Shown here piece after piece: positions 9,832 to 23,000 of a DNA stretch of 64,000 bases. The position numbers and the translations under genes are program-made. Source of the DNA: Diacronema lutheri (lineage: Eukaryota; Haptophyta; Pavlovophyceae; Pavlovales; Pavlovaceae); contig JAGTXO010000050.1 of the NCBI GenBank assembly GCA_019448385.1, forward strand, positions 1 through 64,000. The letters are read 5' to 3'. The notes under the pieces were generated by a model. It saw nothing but the letters and a program-made list of their open reading frames with translations, made no database searches and was not told the DNA's origin. Numbering within the stretch: position 1 is the stretch's first letter; each line of letters begins with the position of its first letter.

Positions 9832-11735
9832 CGAGGCGTGCGCGGGGGCTTGGGGTGGGCTCCGGGTGCCGGCGCTGTGCCAGCGGCGGGCTTGGTTGAC
9901 GCCGTCTCGCCGGGGCCCTTGCGCCTTGCGGCGCGAGCGTCGCGGAGGGGCGTCGGCTGCGCTGGCTCCGCGTCGGCGGTGGCGTGGGGCAGGCTCTTGT
10001 GGAGGGCGGAGCGCTCGCGCACGAGTCGGTTGCCAAGGCGGGCTGTCTGCGTGCCGTTGGGCTGCGCTTGGGCAGGTAGGACCTGCGGCCTCGGGGGCGG
10101 GCGGGTTTTCGTGTTGGGCCAGGCGGCAACGCGCACCGGCCGTGTTCGCGGCCGGCAGGCGGACGTCCGCAGCGGGGCGGAGAATGCGGGTGAAGCGCTT
10201 GCACGGGCGCGGTTCGCACCTGGCGGCCAGGCGATCACGAACCGTTGGGTCGCCCGGCTGTTTGGTGGAGCCGAGGGCAGCAAGGATAGCGAGCTTGGCC
10301 GCCTCATCGGTGACGAGCGGCACTGTTGCCCAGCTCTGTACCTCGAAGCCCTGGATGTGCAGGCGTCGGGGAAGTTCCCGGCAGCGTCGCCTGCGTCCGT
10401 CGAGAGGCGGACCGAAGTCGCGCCCGTGCCCCCGTTGGCGACACCGAGCTCTCGCTCGTTCACACCGGCCCGCCGACGCGGGCGCGTGGTGCGCGCGCGT
10501 TGGGTGCGTGTCTGCCTCGAGCAGCGTGCCCAGTCGCAGTGTGGGCGCGTGTCCGTCTGCCTCAAAACGCCACGTGGAGGGGAAGGCGCGGGGCGGGCTC
10601 GCCGAGGAGGTGCCGCCGCTCGCTGCCACCCGGCGCGGGCTCGGGGCAGCCGTCTTCGGGTGCCGCGCTCTTCGCGCCATGCACGAACGTTCCGCCGCGC
10701 TCGCAGCGCGCGAGCGCACACACAGAGCGCGCGGCGACCCCGGTGGGGGCAGTGCGTCCCGGTGGCACTCGCGGGCGTGCGCCTGGCCTGGGCGCAGCTG
10801 GGCGCGTTGCCGCCCGCGCAGCGAGCCGCCCGCGCGCCTCGCCGCGCGCGCGCTTCGTCGCACGCGTGCGCCCTGCATGCACGCGCACAGCGCGCGGCGG
10901 CTCGGCGCAGTGCAAGGCAGAGCGTGCTGCAACGGTTGCGAGGGCGCGCACGCGCGGCGCGGCGCGCCCCTGTGTGGTCGCCTGCGCGCGGCGCGTGGTC
11001 CGGACGCAGCTCGGTGGCGTGATGCCGTTCGTGCAACACAGTGCGCGTGAGAGCCGCACGTGCACACCTGCAGTGCAACGCGGCATTGCGCGCGTTGCGT
11101 GGGCGGAGCGCGGCTGGATGTGCTTGAGGTCGCGCAGCATGCCGCGCGCCGCGCGCTGTGCGGCGCAGCGAGTCGGCCATGCCCCTGGTCCTCGTCTCCG
11201 GGGGGGGGGGGGGGGGGGTGGTGGTGGCAACCAGGATCCGCCAGCGCGTGGTGGGCGCCGTCCAACTCCCAGCCAGGATGCGCCCCGTTCTTCCCCGACA
11301 CTCTCCGTCCAAACCCGCCGCCCAGCCTGCCGCCGCACCCGCCGCCAACGCCGCCGCGCACCCATCCGCCGAGCTCACCTCGCGCGCGCTCGCGCTCACG
11401 CTGCGCGACGAGGCTGCGCAGGCCGGCGCGCGGCCGTGCAGAGCAGCGCAGGCCGGCGCGCGGCCGCGCGCGCGCGCTCACGTTGCGGCCGCGCAGCGAG
11501 CTTTCGCCGCGTCGCAGCCCCTCCGAGCAGCCACGATGCACGCCCCCGGAGGACGTTGGCCGCGCTCGGAGGCCGCGCTCGGGCGCGCAAAGAGAGGCGG
11601 CGCGGGCAAACGAGTAGGCTCGGCGCGCTGGCGGGTCCTGGTTGTGGGAGAGCGGGGCATTCTCCAGGGCATCATGTAAATTCTCCCAAGTATCATCCGG
11701 GCCGCCATCCGGACACTGACGTGCCCACAGTCTGC
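9012..11735 (-). CDS. Unresolved multi-exon minus-strand gene(s)
   Basis: Minus-strand coding islands separated by C-rich tracts (G runs on the plus strand). The last exon reads GGMVDPERKAALLAVLLRR and stops at 9012-9014. An exon near 9480-9770 has the hydrophobic, probably transmembrane spans LALTVAVAATVIAAGAAALA and VFIPALLALAAYVGNP. One near 10200-10380 has LHIQGFEVQSWATVPLVTD and KLAILAALGSTKQPGDPTV. A possible 5' part near 11640-11735 has CPDGGPDDTWENLHDALENA. C tracts on the coding strand before acceptors support the strand. Exon borders were not settled, and one or two genes are possible. No family recognised. Its stop overlaps the stop of the ubiquitin protease gene. Confidence 0.4.
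9354..9399. repeat. G homopolymer (46, one A)
   Basis: C run on the minus strand, inside a presumed intron of the 9012-11735 gene. Confidence 0.9.
9801..9831. repeat. G homopolymer (31)
   Basis: C run on the minus strand, just upstream of a likely minus-strand 3' splice site (CGCCAG then an exon reading AQCAIAVAGPQTQTLTCP). Confidence 0.9.
11200..11218. repeat. G homopolymer (19)
   Basis: C run on the minus strand, within the region of presumed minus-strand introns. Confidence 0.9.
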
Positions 11736-11737
11736 AG

Positions 11738-12340
11738 ATGGAGGACTCCGTGAAGGACGCTTTGCCCGGCGGGCGGGGCGGCTCGGACAGTTTCTCGCTG
11801 GCCCTCAGCACCATTCTGTCGCCGGGAGATACCCACCCCCACGTGGTCCCATCCACTTGCCTCATCGCCCTGCTGCGTTACGCGGATTTCGGCACGAGCA
11901 GGGTTAGGGTGGGCGACACGGGGTGCTCGCAGCATGCGCTCAAGGTGGCGCTGCGCAACCTGCGCAAAGCATGCGCGGATGCGGACCGGTTTGGGCAGGT
12001 GCTCGTGGTCGTGCTACCGCTCTGCCTCCGCGCGTCCAGCGGCCTCGTGCACTGGACGGCGGCGTACCTGCTCCTCGCGCCGCCCGCGCAGCGCGGCGCG
12101 CCGCCCGGCGCCGCGCTCGCCCTGCTCGCCGATTCGCGCACCTTGGGCAACGGCGAATCGGCGTACGCCACGGCGGCCGGCGTGCTCATCAAGAAGCTTG
12201 CGCAGCGCATCGGCAGAACAGCGCCGCCCATCGATGCCTTCTAGGCGCCCCCGCAGAGTGGGGCCGCGTGTTGCTTCGCCGCGGCAACAGTCGCGGCCGA
12301 GGTCGTGGCGAGCGCATCGACGCTCTACGGCCGCCGCGCG
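11738..12340 (+). CDS. Ulp1/C48-like cysteine protease module 1
   Basis: Reads MEDSVKDALPGG, then HALKVALRNLRKACADADR, then a protease-like core: His in LVHWTAAYLLL (about 12050), acidic residue in LALLADSRT, and a Gln/Cys block PQSGAACCFAAATVA at about 12251-12295. The order His-Asp-Gln-Cys with these spacings is that of the C48 (SUMO protease/adenain) clan. The open frame closes between the Asp and Cys blocks and reopens in the same phase; an intron or a break cannot be told apart here. It leads directly into the giant gene and may be its N-terminus. Confidence 0.45.
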
Positions 12341-15300
12341 AGTGTCCTTGTCGACATCAAGAAGGCTTTGGACGCGCGCCTCGCGCGCCTCACGACGGCC
12401 GCGTACGAGGAGACCCGCGCGCGCACGCTCCGCGCCGCCATCGGCGCTCTGCTCGGCGACCGCGCCAGGCGCTTCGGCCCGTTCACCCGCGAGGCCGCGC
12501 GGCTCGCCGAGGCCGCGCGGCTCGCCGAGGCGTGCGATGCCAGTGTCGGCGGATCCGCGCCCGACGGGCTGCTGCAGGCCGTCGAGGCGGCGCTGCGCGC
12601 GCCCGACGACCGCATCGCACGCACGGCCGCGCTCGACGCGCTCACGGGCGCTGCAGGCCGCGCGCTGTCGACGGCGGCCAGGCCGCGCGGCGCGGCGGCG
12701 CCAAGGCCGCCGTCGCGAGCGCCACCGCCGCGTGCGCCGCAGCGGCGCGCCGCCTCGGCGTGGGGGCCCCGACCATTCAGCAGCCTCGGCGGGGGCGAGG
12801 GCGACGGGGACGATGGCGACGCCACCACCGCTGACGACGGGGAGGGCGCGGAGGACGGGGACGACGACCCCGCGGGCGCGGCGGCTGCGGCGGTGGCGAC
12901 GGGCACGGCGGCGACGAGCGCGGTGGCGGCGGGCGCGGCGCCAACCTCGCCGGCGGCGGCGGACGGCGGTGGCTCGGCGCCGCTCGAACGCCGCTGCGTC
13001 TACACTGCGCCTGATGAGGGCGACGCGGACGCGCGCGTGTACGACGCCAAGGACCCCGAGCAGCTAAAAGCGGGCAGGGCGCGGCTACGGGCGAACAGCG
13101 GGCGCGCGCCCGCCGTGGTCGACACGCTTTTCGCGCACGCGACTGGCACGATCGTCACGCGGCAGCGCACGGAGGGCGTGACCGGCGCGGGCATGCACCA
13201 CCTCGCCGCCCCGACGCAGGGCGCGGGGTACGGTACCGTCGTGCGGGCCGAGCTGGGCGAGCCCGGCTTCGCGGGGACGACATGGCACATGACGTCGGGC
13301 GTGGAGAACCAGCCGCGCGCGGTACGAGCGGCCGCGCGCGCGTACGCGCACGACGGCTGGGGCGGCGTGTACAATGCGCACGAGGACTTTGCCGCCTTCG
13401 AGGGCTTGCCGCGGCTCGCCGCGCCCGAATCGCTCGCGGCCATCGCCGGCGGGTCGGCGGACGCGGTGTTCTGCTGGCGGTCCGGCCGGTCCGTCATCGG
13501 CGAGGTGACGACGGTTCACTTCAATGGCGACCGCGCCGCCGCCATCGACCACGCGCGGGCGCTGCGCGTCAGGCCCGATTGGCGCTCGCAGCCCAGGATC
13601 TACGAGGCGGCGTGCGGCGCGGAGGGCACGGTGCTGCTCGTGTGGGTCGTGCCCGACCGTCACAAGAACCCGCGGCTGGACTGGGCGCCGATTCTCGTCG
13701 TGATCCACCTGCCCGCCGACCCCGACTGGCTCGCGCGCGCCACGCCGGCGATCGCGAAGGCGCGGCGCGAGGTCGAGGACGGACGCGCGCGCGCGGAGGC
13801 GCGCGGCGTGCCGCAGCACCTCGCCTACACGCTGAGCCCACGCTTCCGAGGCACCGCGCCGCGCGGAGCCGCGCGCGTGCCGCCGCGCCTCGGCGCGAGC
13901 GACGCGCGCGAGGCGCGCGCGCTCGCGGCGCTCGAGCCGGCGCTCATGTTCGCGCCGGCCTGGCGGCGCGCGGTGCGCGCGGCGAGCCGCGCCCCCGGCA
14001 GTGGCGCCGCGGCCGTCGAGCGCGCGCTCGCGCGCCTGCACAACGCGCTCGAGCCCGATGACGAGAGCGCGCCCGAGTCGACGCGCGTCGCGCCGCTCGC
14101 CGCCGCGCTCGAGCAGTCGGCGGGCTGGCCGGCGGGCACGGCGCGCATGGCGGCAAGCGTGACCAAGGGCCCCGGCGTCGGAGATGGCGCAGGTGGCGAC
14201 GAAGTGACCAAAGTGGAGGAAACGGCGAAGACGAGCGGCGACGGCTGCACCGGCACGCCTCCTCTGCGCCCGGCCGCGCGCGCGGCCGGCGCGGCGGACG
14301 ACGGAGGGGCGGCGGTCGTGGCGGGCGTCGAGGGCGAGCGCGACGCACTCGCCAAGACGGGTGCCGGCGGCTGCGACGACGACGCTCGCGAGCCGCTGTC
14401 GGCCGGCAAGCCCGGCGCACTCGCCGCCGCGGCGACCGTCGGGGGTCTCGGCGAGCTCGTCGGCAGCCTATGCGCGTGGCTGGCGCGCGGCGCGGCTGGC
14501 GGCGCCATCGCGGCCATCTCCCCCGGGACGGCCGCGCGCGGAGCAAACGGCACGCCGCAGCGCGCCGAGCCGCCGGCCGCCGGCGATCCCGTCGCTCCGC
14601 ACGCGCGCGTCGCCGCTGCGGCGCCCTTGGCGGGCAGCGCGGCGGCGCCGTCGTCGGCCGCGCGCGACGCGCAGCGCGGCGTCGCGGGATTCGACGCGGC
14701 CGCGCACGCGCACGCGCGCGACGGCAGGCGGGCGGCACGGCGGATGCGCGAGCAGGAGGGGGCGGTGCACAGGGCCTTCCGCATGTCCCTCTGGCGCGAC
14801 GCGACGTTTGTCGAGTTCGTTGAGAAGCTGCGCCCCGACGGCGGCGCGCAGCTGCTCGCGCGCGAGCCCACGCGGCGCGCGGCGGCGGTGCTGTGCGAGC
14901 TCGCGCGCGGCCGCGACGGCGCGAGCGGCGCGGCCGGGCTGCTGCACGAGATGAGAGCCGCCGATGCGCGCGCGCGCGAGGCCGCCAAAGCGGCGGAGGC
15001 AGCGCAGCTTGCGCACGGGACGCTGCGCATCGTGGCAACCGTGGCGCTGGGCGGTGCGGTCTTCGCCGGCATGTCAGCGCTGGTCGTTGCTTGCGCGGCG
15101 CGCACGGCGACCGGTGCGCTTTTTGGGGCCCGCCGCCCGCGGGCGGCCGCGCGCGGAGCCGACGACGCGCTCGGCACGCTGCAGCGCGCCAAGCCGCCGC
15201 CCGCCGACAAGGGCAAGCGCAGGCGCGCCAGAGCCAACGACGACCCCGTCGACGCGGCGCGCAAGGCCGTGGGCAAGGCGGAGGGCAACTGCCGCAAGGC

Positions 15301-18300
15301 AGCCCGCCGGCTGCACCTCGCTGCACTGGGCGAGGAGGAGGCGCAGCAGCGCGTGCTCGACGCCGAGGCGGCGGAGCAGCTGGCGCGCTCGCGCGAGCCG
15401 GCCGGCGGCTGGGTAGGCAGCGCGCGCGCGCGCGCGCGCGCGCGCCCCGCCGCGCGCGCGCCCGTCGATTGGCGTGCGCGCAGCGCAGAACGGCGCGCCA
15501 GCTCCGTCACCTGCGCGCCGCCGCGCCCGTGCCCCTCGCGCGCAGGGGCGCCCTGCGGACCTGCGGCTGCAACAGGCGCACTTTGGCATGCGCGAAGATG
15601 CCGACGCGGATGTGCGCCGCGCGCACGAGGCGCTGCGCCGGGCGAGACAGGGTGTGGCGTGCGCCAAGGCCAGCGTGCGGCAGATGGAGGCGGCGTTGCT
15701 CAACGCGACGCGCTGCGCCACCGCGGTGCTCGCGCCGCGTGGCGTGCCGGAGGGTGACGAGCAGGCCGCGGCGAGAGAGCAGGCGGCGCTGGACCGGGAG
15801 GCGCCGCCGGCCGCGCAACGCGCGGCGCCGACGGCGCGCTCGCCCTCGGAGCCGCCGTCCGAGTGGGGCCCGCCAGCGGTCGGCCGGCGCCCGACGCCGC
15901 GTGCACTGTCGCACGCCGCGGGTCGCGGGGACGACAACCCGTTTGCGCCGCTCGCAACCGTCAGCGGCGATTGGTCGCCCACGCCGAGCTCGCGCTCGCC
16001 GTCCTCGCCGCCGCGGCAGCCGCCGTCCGACCGCCGCAGCGCGCAGCGTCGCAGCGCGCGCGTGCGGCCGCCGAGGCCGACCGTTTCGCCCGAGGACGCG
16101 CTCGCAGCCGAGCGCCAGGCGCGCGCGCTGTCGGAGCAGGCGGAGCAGAGGCGCGCCAAAAAGGCCGCCGCCAAGGCCGCGCGCCGCGCCGCGCGCGCCG
16201 CCGACAAGCGGACGGCGCGCGTCGTCCACGCGTGCGTAAGCGCCGCCTTGCGGCGCGTCTGCACGAGCGTCGCCACGGGCACGCCGCTCGCCGTGCTCCG
16301 CGAGCGCGCCGAGGGGCCGCGCGCGCCGAAGCCCGCGCCCGCGCCGCCACGCCGCGCAGCGGACGGCGGCCGCGCGCTCCGCCACGCGCGCCGTGCGGCC
16401 GCCGCGGCGGCGGAGCGCGAGGCGGCGGTGGCGGCCGACGCCGACGAGCGGTTCGAGCGGCAGCCCTCCGCCGCCCGGTTCGACGGCGGCGATGGCGGCG
16501 GAGGCGGCCACGTCGAGGCGAGCGCGCGACCGCGCGCCGGCGAGGCCGGCGAGGCTGGCGCGCACGGCGCGCCTGGCGCAGCGGGGCCCCCGGCGGCGTC
16601 GCTCGCGTCGCGCAGCCCGTGTGATGCGCGCCGCACGGCACGCCTCCCGCACGCACGCGCCGCAGCCACCTGCGCACGCAACGGCGGCTGGGGTGGCAAC
16701 GTCGGCGGCGACGTGTGCGGCGGTTGTTTCGGCGGCGGCGGCGTCCGTCGCGACGCCTGCGGCGGCGGCGACGCCACCTGCGGCTGCGGCGATGGCGGCG
16801 TCGGTGCTGGCGCTGGCGAGGCCCCTGCACACGGTGCGCCGGCGCGCGCGACGGCGTCGCGCTTGCTGCGCTTGCTCGGCGCGCCACGCGCCGTGCTCGG
16901 TGCGATGGCGCACGCCGCGGCCGTGTTGGCGCGCGGCGTGGCCGCAGCCGTCGCTGGCGTGCGCGCCGCCGCGCGCGCCGTGCGGCGCGCGCGCCGCCGA
17001 GCGCCTCGCGCGCGCCGCACGGCTGCGCGGCGGGCTCGCGGCCCGCCGATGCGCGACGTCGACGGCGCCCTGCGGCCCTCGCCGTCCTGGTTGCGCACAC
17101 GCCTCGTCTGCGGCCGGCGCCTCGCGCCTCTGCGCCGCGCGGGCGCGCGCCCGCCGCCCGCACACGCCGCGCCGAGTTCCCGCGCGCGCGCTGCGCAACC
17201 CGACAGCGACGCGCCGGCGTGCGCGCCGCGGCGCTCGGCGCCTGTCGGTGCGCCGCCGCGCGCGCGTGGCCTGCGCGCGGCGCGCGCACGGCGCTTCCTC
17301 GACGTCGCCGGCCGCGCGGCGCGGAGCGCGCGCCTCGGCGCGCGCATCACGCGCCAGCGCACGCCGGGTTCGCCATCGGAGCCCTGCACGGCCGAGAGCG
17401 GCGACGGCGCGGGCGCCGGCGGCGTCGGCGCGGCGGCGCCTGGCGCGGCGACGATGCGCGCCACCGGCGCGCGCGCAGCGCGCGCTGCGGCGGCGGCGGT
17501 CGGTGGCGCCTCGCGTCTCGCGCGCCGCGCGATGGCAAGCGCCGCCGCCGCTGCCACCTCCATCGCCGGCGCTGCCGCCTCCACCGTCGCCGCCGCCGCC
17601 GTTGCCATCGGCGCGGCCGTCACGTCACCGGCGTTCGCCGCGGCGCGCGGCATGGCGGCCGCATGCGTCGCTGCCTGCGCCCGCCCCACCGCCGCGCAGG
17701 CGGCCGCGTCGCGCGCGCTCGGCGCGCTCTTCGTGCTCGTCGACGCGGCCGACGCGGCGGGCGACAGCGACGCCGCGCTCGGCGCGCTCGCGGCCGCGGT
17801 CGACGCGACGGAGCTGCGCCCGCCGCCGGCCTTTTGGCGCGCGGGCCGCGCCGCGGCGTACGCACCGCGTCCGCCGCCCCTCGACTCGGCGCGGCCGCGC
17901 TACAACCGGCGCGCGCGCGCACCTAGCCCTCCCGTCGCGGCCGCGCGGCGCAATCTCGCGCGCGCGGTGCGCGAGCTCACGCGCGCCGCGCGCGCTGAGC
18001 GCGAGCGCGCGCCGGCGCCGCGCGGCGCGCGCGGCGGCGTGCTCCACGCGCTGCGCGCGTCGCTCCCCGTGCACGCGCGTGCCGCGCTCGGCACGGACGC
18101 GGAGCTGCGCGCGGACATCGCCGCGTTCGCGCGCGCGCGCCGCGAGCTGCACAGCCTCACCGACGCCGAGGTGGCGGCGCTCGCGCGCCCGGACGGGCCG
18201 CCGCTGCCCGTGCGGCTCGCGTGCACGGCGGTCGCGCGCGCGCGCGGCGTGACCGTGCTGCTCGACATCGTGCCGCGCGGCGGCGGCGCGCCCGAGCGGC

Positions 18301-19993
18301 TCGTGTGCCGCGCCCGTCGCCGCGGCGCCGCCACGCGCACGCCACGGCCGACAGCCGCCGTTATCGCGCGCGCGCCTTGCATAGCGGCGCGCGTTGGCCA
18401 CACTGAGCCGGCGCGCGCGTGCGCGGGCGGATCGATCGGGGTCGCGCGCCTCCGTTCAGCGCGCCGCCGCTCTTGGCGTGGGGCGCGGCTCGACGTGCAC
18501 ACCCGCGAGCGGCTGGCCACACCGGTGCCAGGCCACGTCGTGGCCTGCGCCGCCGCCTCGGCCATCGGCGCGTGCGTCGCTCGCGCGCGGCTTGGGCTTG
18601 CACGGCTGGCGCGCGCGTGGCCCTGCGCCTCCGCTCCACTGGCCGCTGCTGCTGTCGCCTTCGCGCCTGCCGCCGACGGTGTTTTCTGCGCCCCGCTGGG
18701 CGCTCCTGCATCCGCCTTCGCGCCTGCCGCCGACGGTGTTTTCCCCGCCGCACTAGCCGCTGCTGCATCCGCCTTCGCGCCTGCCGCCGATTTTCCCGCC
18801 CCACTAGTTGCTCCTGCATTCGCCTCCGCGCCTGCCACCGACGGCGTTTTCCCCGCCCCACTAGCCGCTGCCGCTGCCGCGTCCGCGCCCGCCGCCGCGG
18901 GCGCGTCTTCCGCCCCACCAGCCATCGCCGCCGCGCCCGCCGCCAACGCGCGCACCGCCAACGTGCCCGTTGCCAACGAGGCTACCGCCACCGAACCAGC
19001 CGCCCTTGAGCTTCCCCTCCAACCCGCCAACTCGGCGCTGCTTGCGTGGGCGGGCGACGCGGCTGCGCGCCGGCTGGCCGCCGCCGCCGCGAGCGCCGGC
19101 CTCCCGCAGGCAGAGGTGGAGCGCATCGCCAGCGGCGACATGCTCGCCTCAACCGTCGACGCGTGCTGCGAGGTCGTGCTGCGCGTGCACGGGCAGGCCG
19201 GCGGCGGGCATGTCTGCCACGTGCCGCTCGCCGCGCAACCCGCGGTGTTTCAGGACGACGCCGAGCGCGCCGCGCTGCTGCACCGCCTGCGCAGCGAGGC
19301 GACAACGCAGGCTGTCATCGGCGTGTGGAGCCCGTCGGACGAGCGCGGCGGCGCGGGCGGTGACGACGGCGCGCAGCTCGCCTCCGGCCATTTCACCGCG
19401 TTGCGCCTTGTGCGCGTCGCGCGCGCGGGCGAGCATCGCTACGACGCGGTGCTCGTCGACACGCTCGCGTCGCCCTGCAGGCAGGCGCTCATGCTCGCCA
19501 AGGCGATAACTGCCACGCTGCACGCGGCGGGTCTCGACATTTCGCGCGTGCGCCGCGCGCTGCTGCTCAACGAGGCGGCGCAGCGTGGCGCGACGTGCGG
19601 CCTCGCGATAGTGGGCGCGCTCAACGACGCGCTCGCCGCGGCGGGCTGCTCGTCCGCGCCGCGCACGTTCAGCGTGGCGGACATGTACGCTGTCGGCGAG
19701 CGCCTCCGCGTCGCGCTGACCGGCGCGGCCAGCGATCGTGCGCCGGGCGGCGTCTGCGCGGTCACGAGCGCGGTGCGCGGCGGGGGCAGCCCCGATCGCG
19801 CCGAAACGCCGCCGCAGACGCGCGGCGCCAAGGCCGCCGCTGGCGTCACCGCCGCCGCCACCGCCGCCGCCACGCCGCCGCCGCCCGCGCTGGGCGCCGC
19901 CGCCGCCGCCACCGCCGCCGCCGCCGCTGCTGCCGCCGCCGTGGCCGCGCCGCCACCGCCGCCACCGCCGCCGCCGGCCGGCGACGCGGGCGA

Positions 19994-20057
<64 letters not shown>

Positions 20058-23000
20058 GCCGCGCGCACGTTCTTGAAGCTCGCGCCCAGGGCGCGCGCGG
20101 CCGCCTCGGCGCGTGAGGCGTTGCGCGCCGCGTGTGCGCGCGCGGACGCGGCGGCGTCGTCACACGCGTCGGCGCCGCACGCGCCCGCCGGTGCGCGCCG
20201 CCGGCGGCGCGCGGGCGCAGGCGAGCTGGCGCTCGCGGCTGCGCGCGCGCTCGCCTCGACGGAGCACGGCGATTTGACGGACGACGCGCTCGAGGCCGCC
20301 GTCGAGCAGGAGCTGGGCGACGAGCGCGGCCAACTGCTGCTGTGCACGCGGGGCGCAGCGGCGCAAAGGCCCGCGCTTTGCCGGCTCCTGAAGCACGCGT
20401 GCGCGTCGGCGCGCGCGGCGAAGCGCGCGCAATTCACGGTGTTCGTCGTGCGCGCGGCCACGCGCGGCGAGCGGGGGGGCGCCGCCGCGAGGCGCGTGGA
20501 CTCGGTGGTCGAGCTGTCGTGCGCGCTGCACGAGAAGGCGGGCGCGCTCGGCGGCCTCCAGAGCGTCTGTGTGCGTGGCTTTGCCCTCGAGCGCCGCCGG
20601 ACACTCGACGGTGGCGCCGAGGCCGGCGCGTCCGCCATCGGCCAGGACGAGCAGGTCGAGGCAGAGGCGGGCGAGGCGTCCGTCGCCGGCGTGACGATGG
20701 CCAAGCAGCTGCGTCAGTTTGCCGAGCAAGCTGCCCGCGACGACGTGCTCTTCCGCGTCGCCGTGTCCGAGGCCGACGCCCACGCCCGGCTGGCGCGCGT
20801 TGCGGGTGACGATGTCGGCGCGTACAGCGTCGTGCTCGCAGTCGCCGGGCTCGTCTGGCTGGCCAAGGCCGACGAGGTTGCGCCGGCGGCCGCCCGGTCC
20901 GCCGCCGCGCCGCCCGCCGCCCCGCCTGCTGCCGCCACGTCCGCCGACGCCGAGCGCGACGCCTCGCCTTCCGACCGCCTGCGCGCGCTGACGCTCGCCG
21001 TGCGAGTCGCGCTCGCGCGCGGCGTGCTGCGCCACCTCCTCGCCGACGCGTCGCCGGGCGCGTCCGCGACCGCTGGCGGTAGTTGCGCGACGCCCGTCGA
21101 GGCGGCCGCGTCCGACGCCGCGCCGCCCGCCACGGGCGTCGTGACGAGTGGCGTCGCGGCGGGCGCTGTGGCGGCCGCACCGGCTGCTGCGGGCGGTGCG
21201 ACGGCGGGTGCATCGCCCATCACGCGGCCGGCGAAGCGCGCGCGGCGCACGCTCACCGCCGCTCCAGCCGCCTCGGCCGTTGCGGCCGCTGGAGGCGCAC
21301 GCGCTGGCGCACGCGGCGCGGCCGGCGCGCCTCGCGCGCGCGCCGCGCGCGCGCCGGCCGAGTACGTCTGGCTTGCCATCGCGCGCCGGATGCTGGCGGC
21401 GCGACACGCGGCGGCCGCGGGCGGCGACTTTGTCGCGTCGTGCGTCGCCGCGATGCAGGCCGAGTACGGCGACGGCTGTGCCGTCGTCGTCGGCGACGCG
21501 CCTGATGACGCCTTGGTCGAGGCTGCGGCGGCGGCGCTGCTCGAGGGCAAGCACGCGGCGGTGAGCCTCGGCTGCGTCGACCGGCCGGCGGTGCTCGTCG
21601 TGCAGCGCGCCGTGGACGCGCCCACGTCGCGCGTGCACGGGTGGTGCGCGCACGCGGCGGGCGCCGCCGAGTTTGACGAGGGCGCCGCGCACGGCGTGTT
21701 CAACGCGATCGTCGAGCGCGCGTGGGCGCTGCGTCCGGACCCGGCTGACGGCAGCCCGCCGCCCACGCGCACGTGGGAGGTCGAGCAAATCGCTGGCGAC
21801 GCGCCCGACCAGGCGGGCGTGGCCGCGCTGCGCGTGCTCTACGCGCTCGTCGCGGCGCACGGCCGCTACCGCTCGGCCGCCGCGCTCTTTGGCGCGCTCG
21901 CGCAGCTGCACGCGCCCGACGCCGCCGGCGCGCGCGCGGAGGTCGTCGCGGCGGCGTGCGCGGTGCCGCACGGCGCGCGGCCGGGCGCCGCGCCGGCGGC
22001 CGCGCGGGACGACGCGAGGGAGCGCGCATGGGAGGGCGCTCAGATCGCCGCGCTCGCCGTCGGCGCGGACGCTGCGCGCAGGCGTGTCGCGCCCGTGCGC
22101 GCGCTCGTCGACGCGCTCGGCACGCCACCGACCTCGGCGATCACGGGCGGGCCGGCGGTCCGGCTCGCGGGCGCGGGCGACGGCGGCCACGGTGCACGGT
22201 GGGTGGGCGGGCAGGCGGCGACGCCCGCCGAGCAGCTGCCGAGGGAGCTGCTGCGCGCCTACCACGAGGCGGTGCTGTGCGTCACGCCCGGCAGCCTCCA
22301 GCTCGGCCCGGCGGCGCTCGACGCGGTCACGCGGCCGCGCGAAAACGACACGCTGGAAGGCCTCCTCGCGCGCGTCAGCTGGCAGTGCGGCGCGAGGGCG
22401 AGCACGTGCGCCATGCTCGCCACGTTTTCCGAGCAGGCGGGCACCGGCTCGCGCGTCGCGCTCAAGGCCCTCCGCACGAGCTCCGACCTGGCCGGGCTGA
22501 CGGCGGCTGCGGTCGGGCAGCAGGCGCCGCAGACGCCGCCGCCGCCGCTGCTCGTGATGCTCGGCCGCTGCCCCAGCCCGCTCGTCGGCGGCGGCCTCTT
22601 CCCGCCCGACCGCGCGACGGGCGAGCCGGCGGTGCACGCGGCGACGTCCGAGCTCGCCGTCGAGCTGCTGCGCGACGCGCGCGCGCTGGCCGGCACGGAC
22701 GGGCGGCTCGTCGTGCTGTGCCTCGAGGCGTCCAACCCGCTCTGGTTCTGCCCCAAGGTGCGCGAGCTCGAGCTGCCGCGGACGCGGTCGGACGGCGTGC
22801 GCGCGTCCGGCTGCACCTGCCCTGCGACGTGCAGCGATGCGCGCGGCGCGGCGGGTGGCGCTGCCCGCGGCGCATCGACGCGGCCGGCGGCGCGCGCGAT
22901 CAACAAGGCGGTGCTCGACCACTTCGTCGCGCTTTTCGGCCGCGAGGGCTTCGCGACCTTTGAGTTTGCGGGCGGCGGCGAGGCGAGCTGGCTGTGCGAC

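Noticed and set aside
15420-15450. CG dinucleotide run as a structural (Z-DNA) element
   Set aside because: It lies inside an intron, and similar CG runs occur throughout this GC-rich sequence; nothing distinguishes it.
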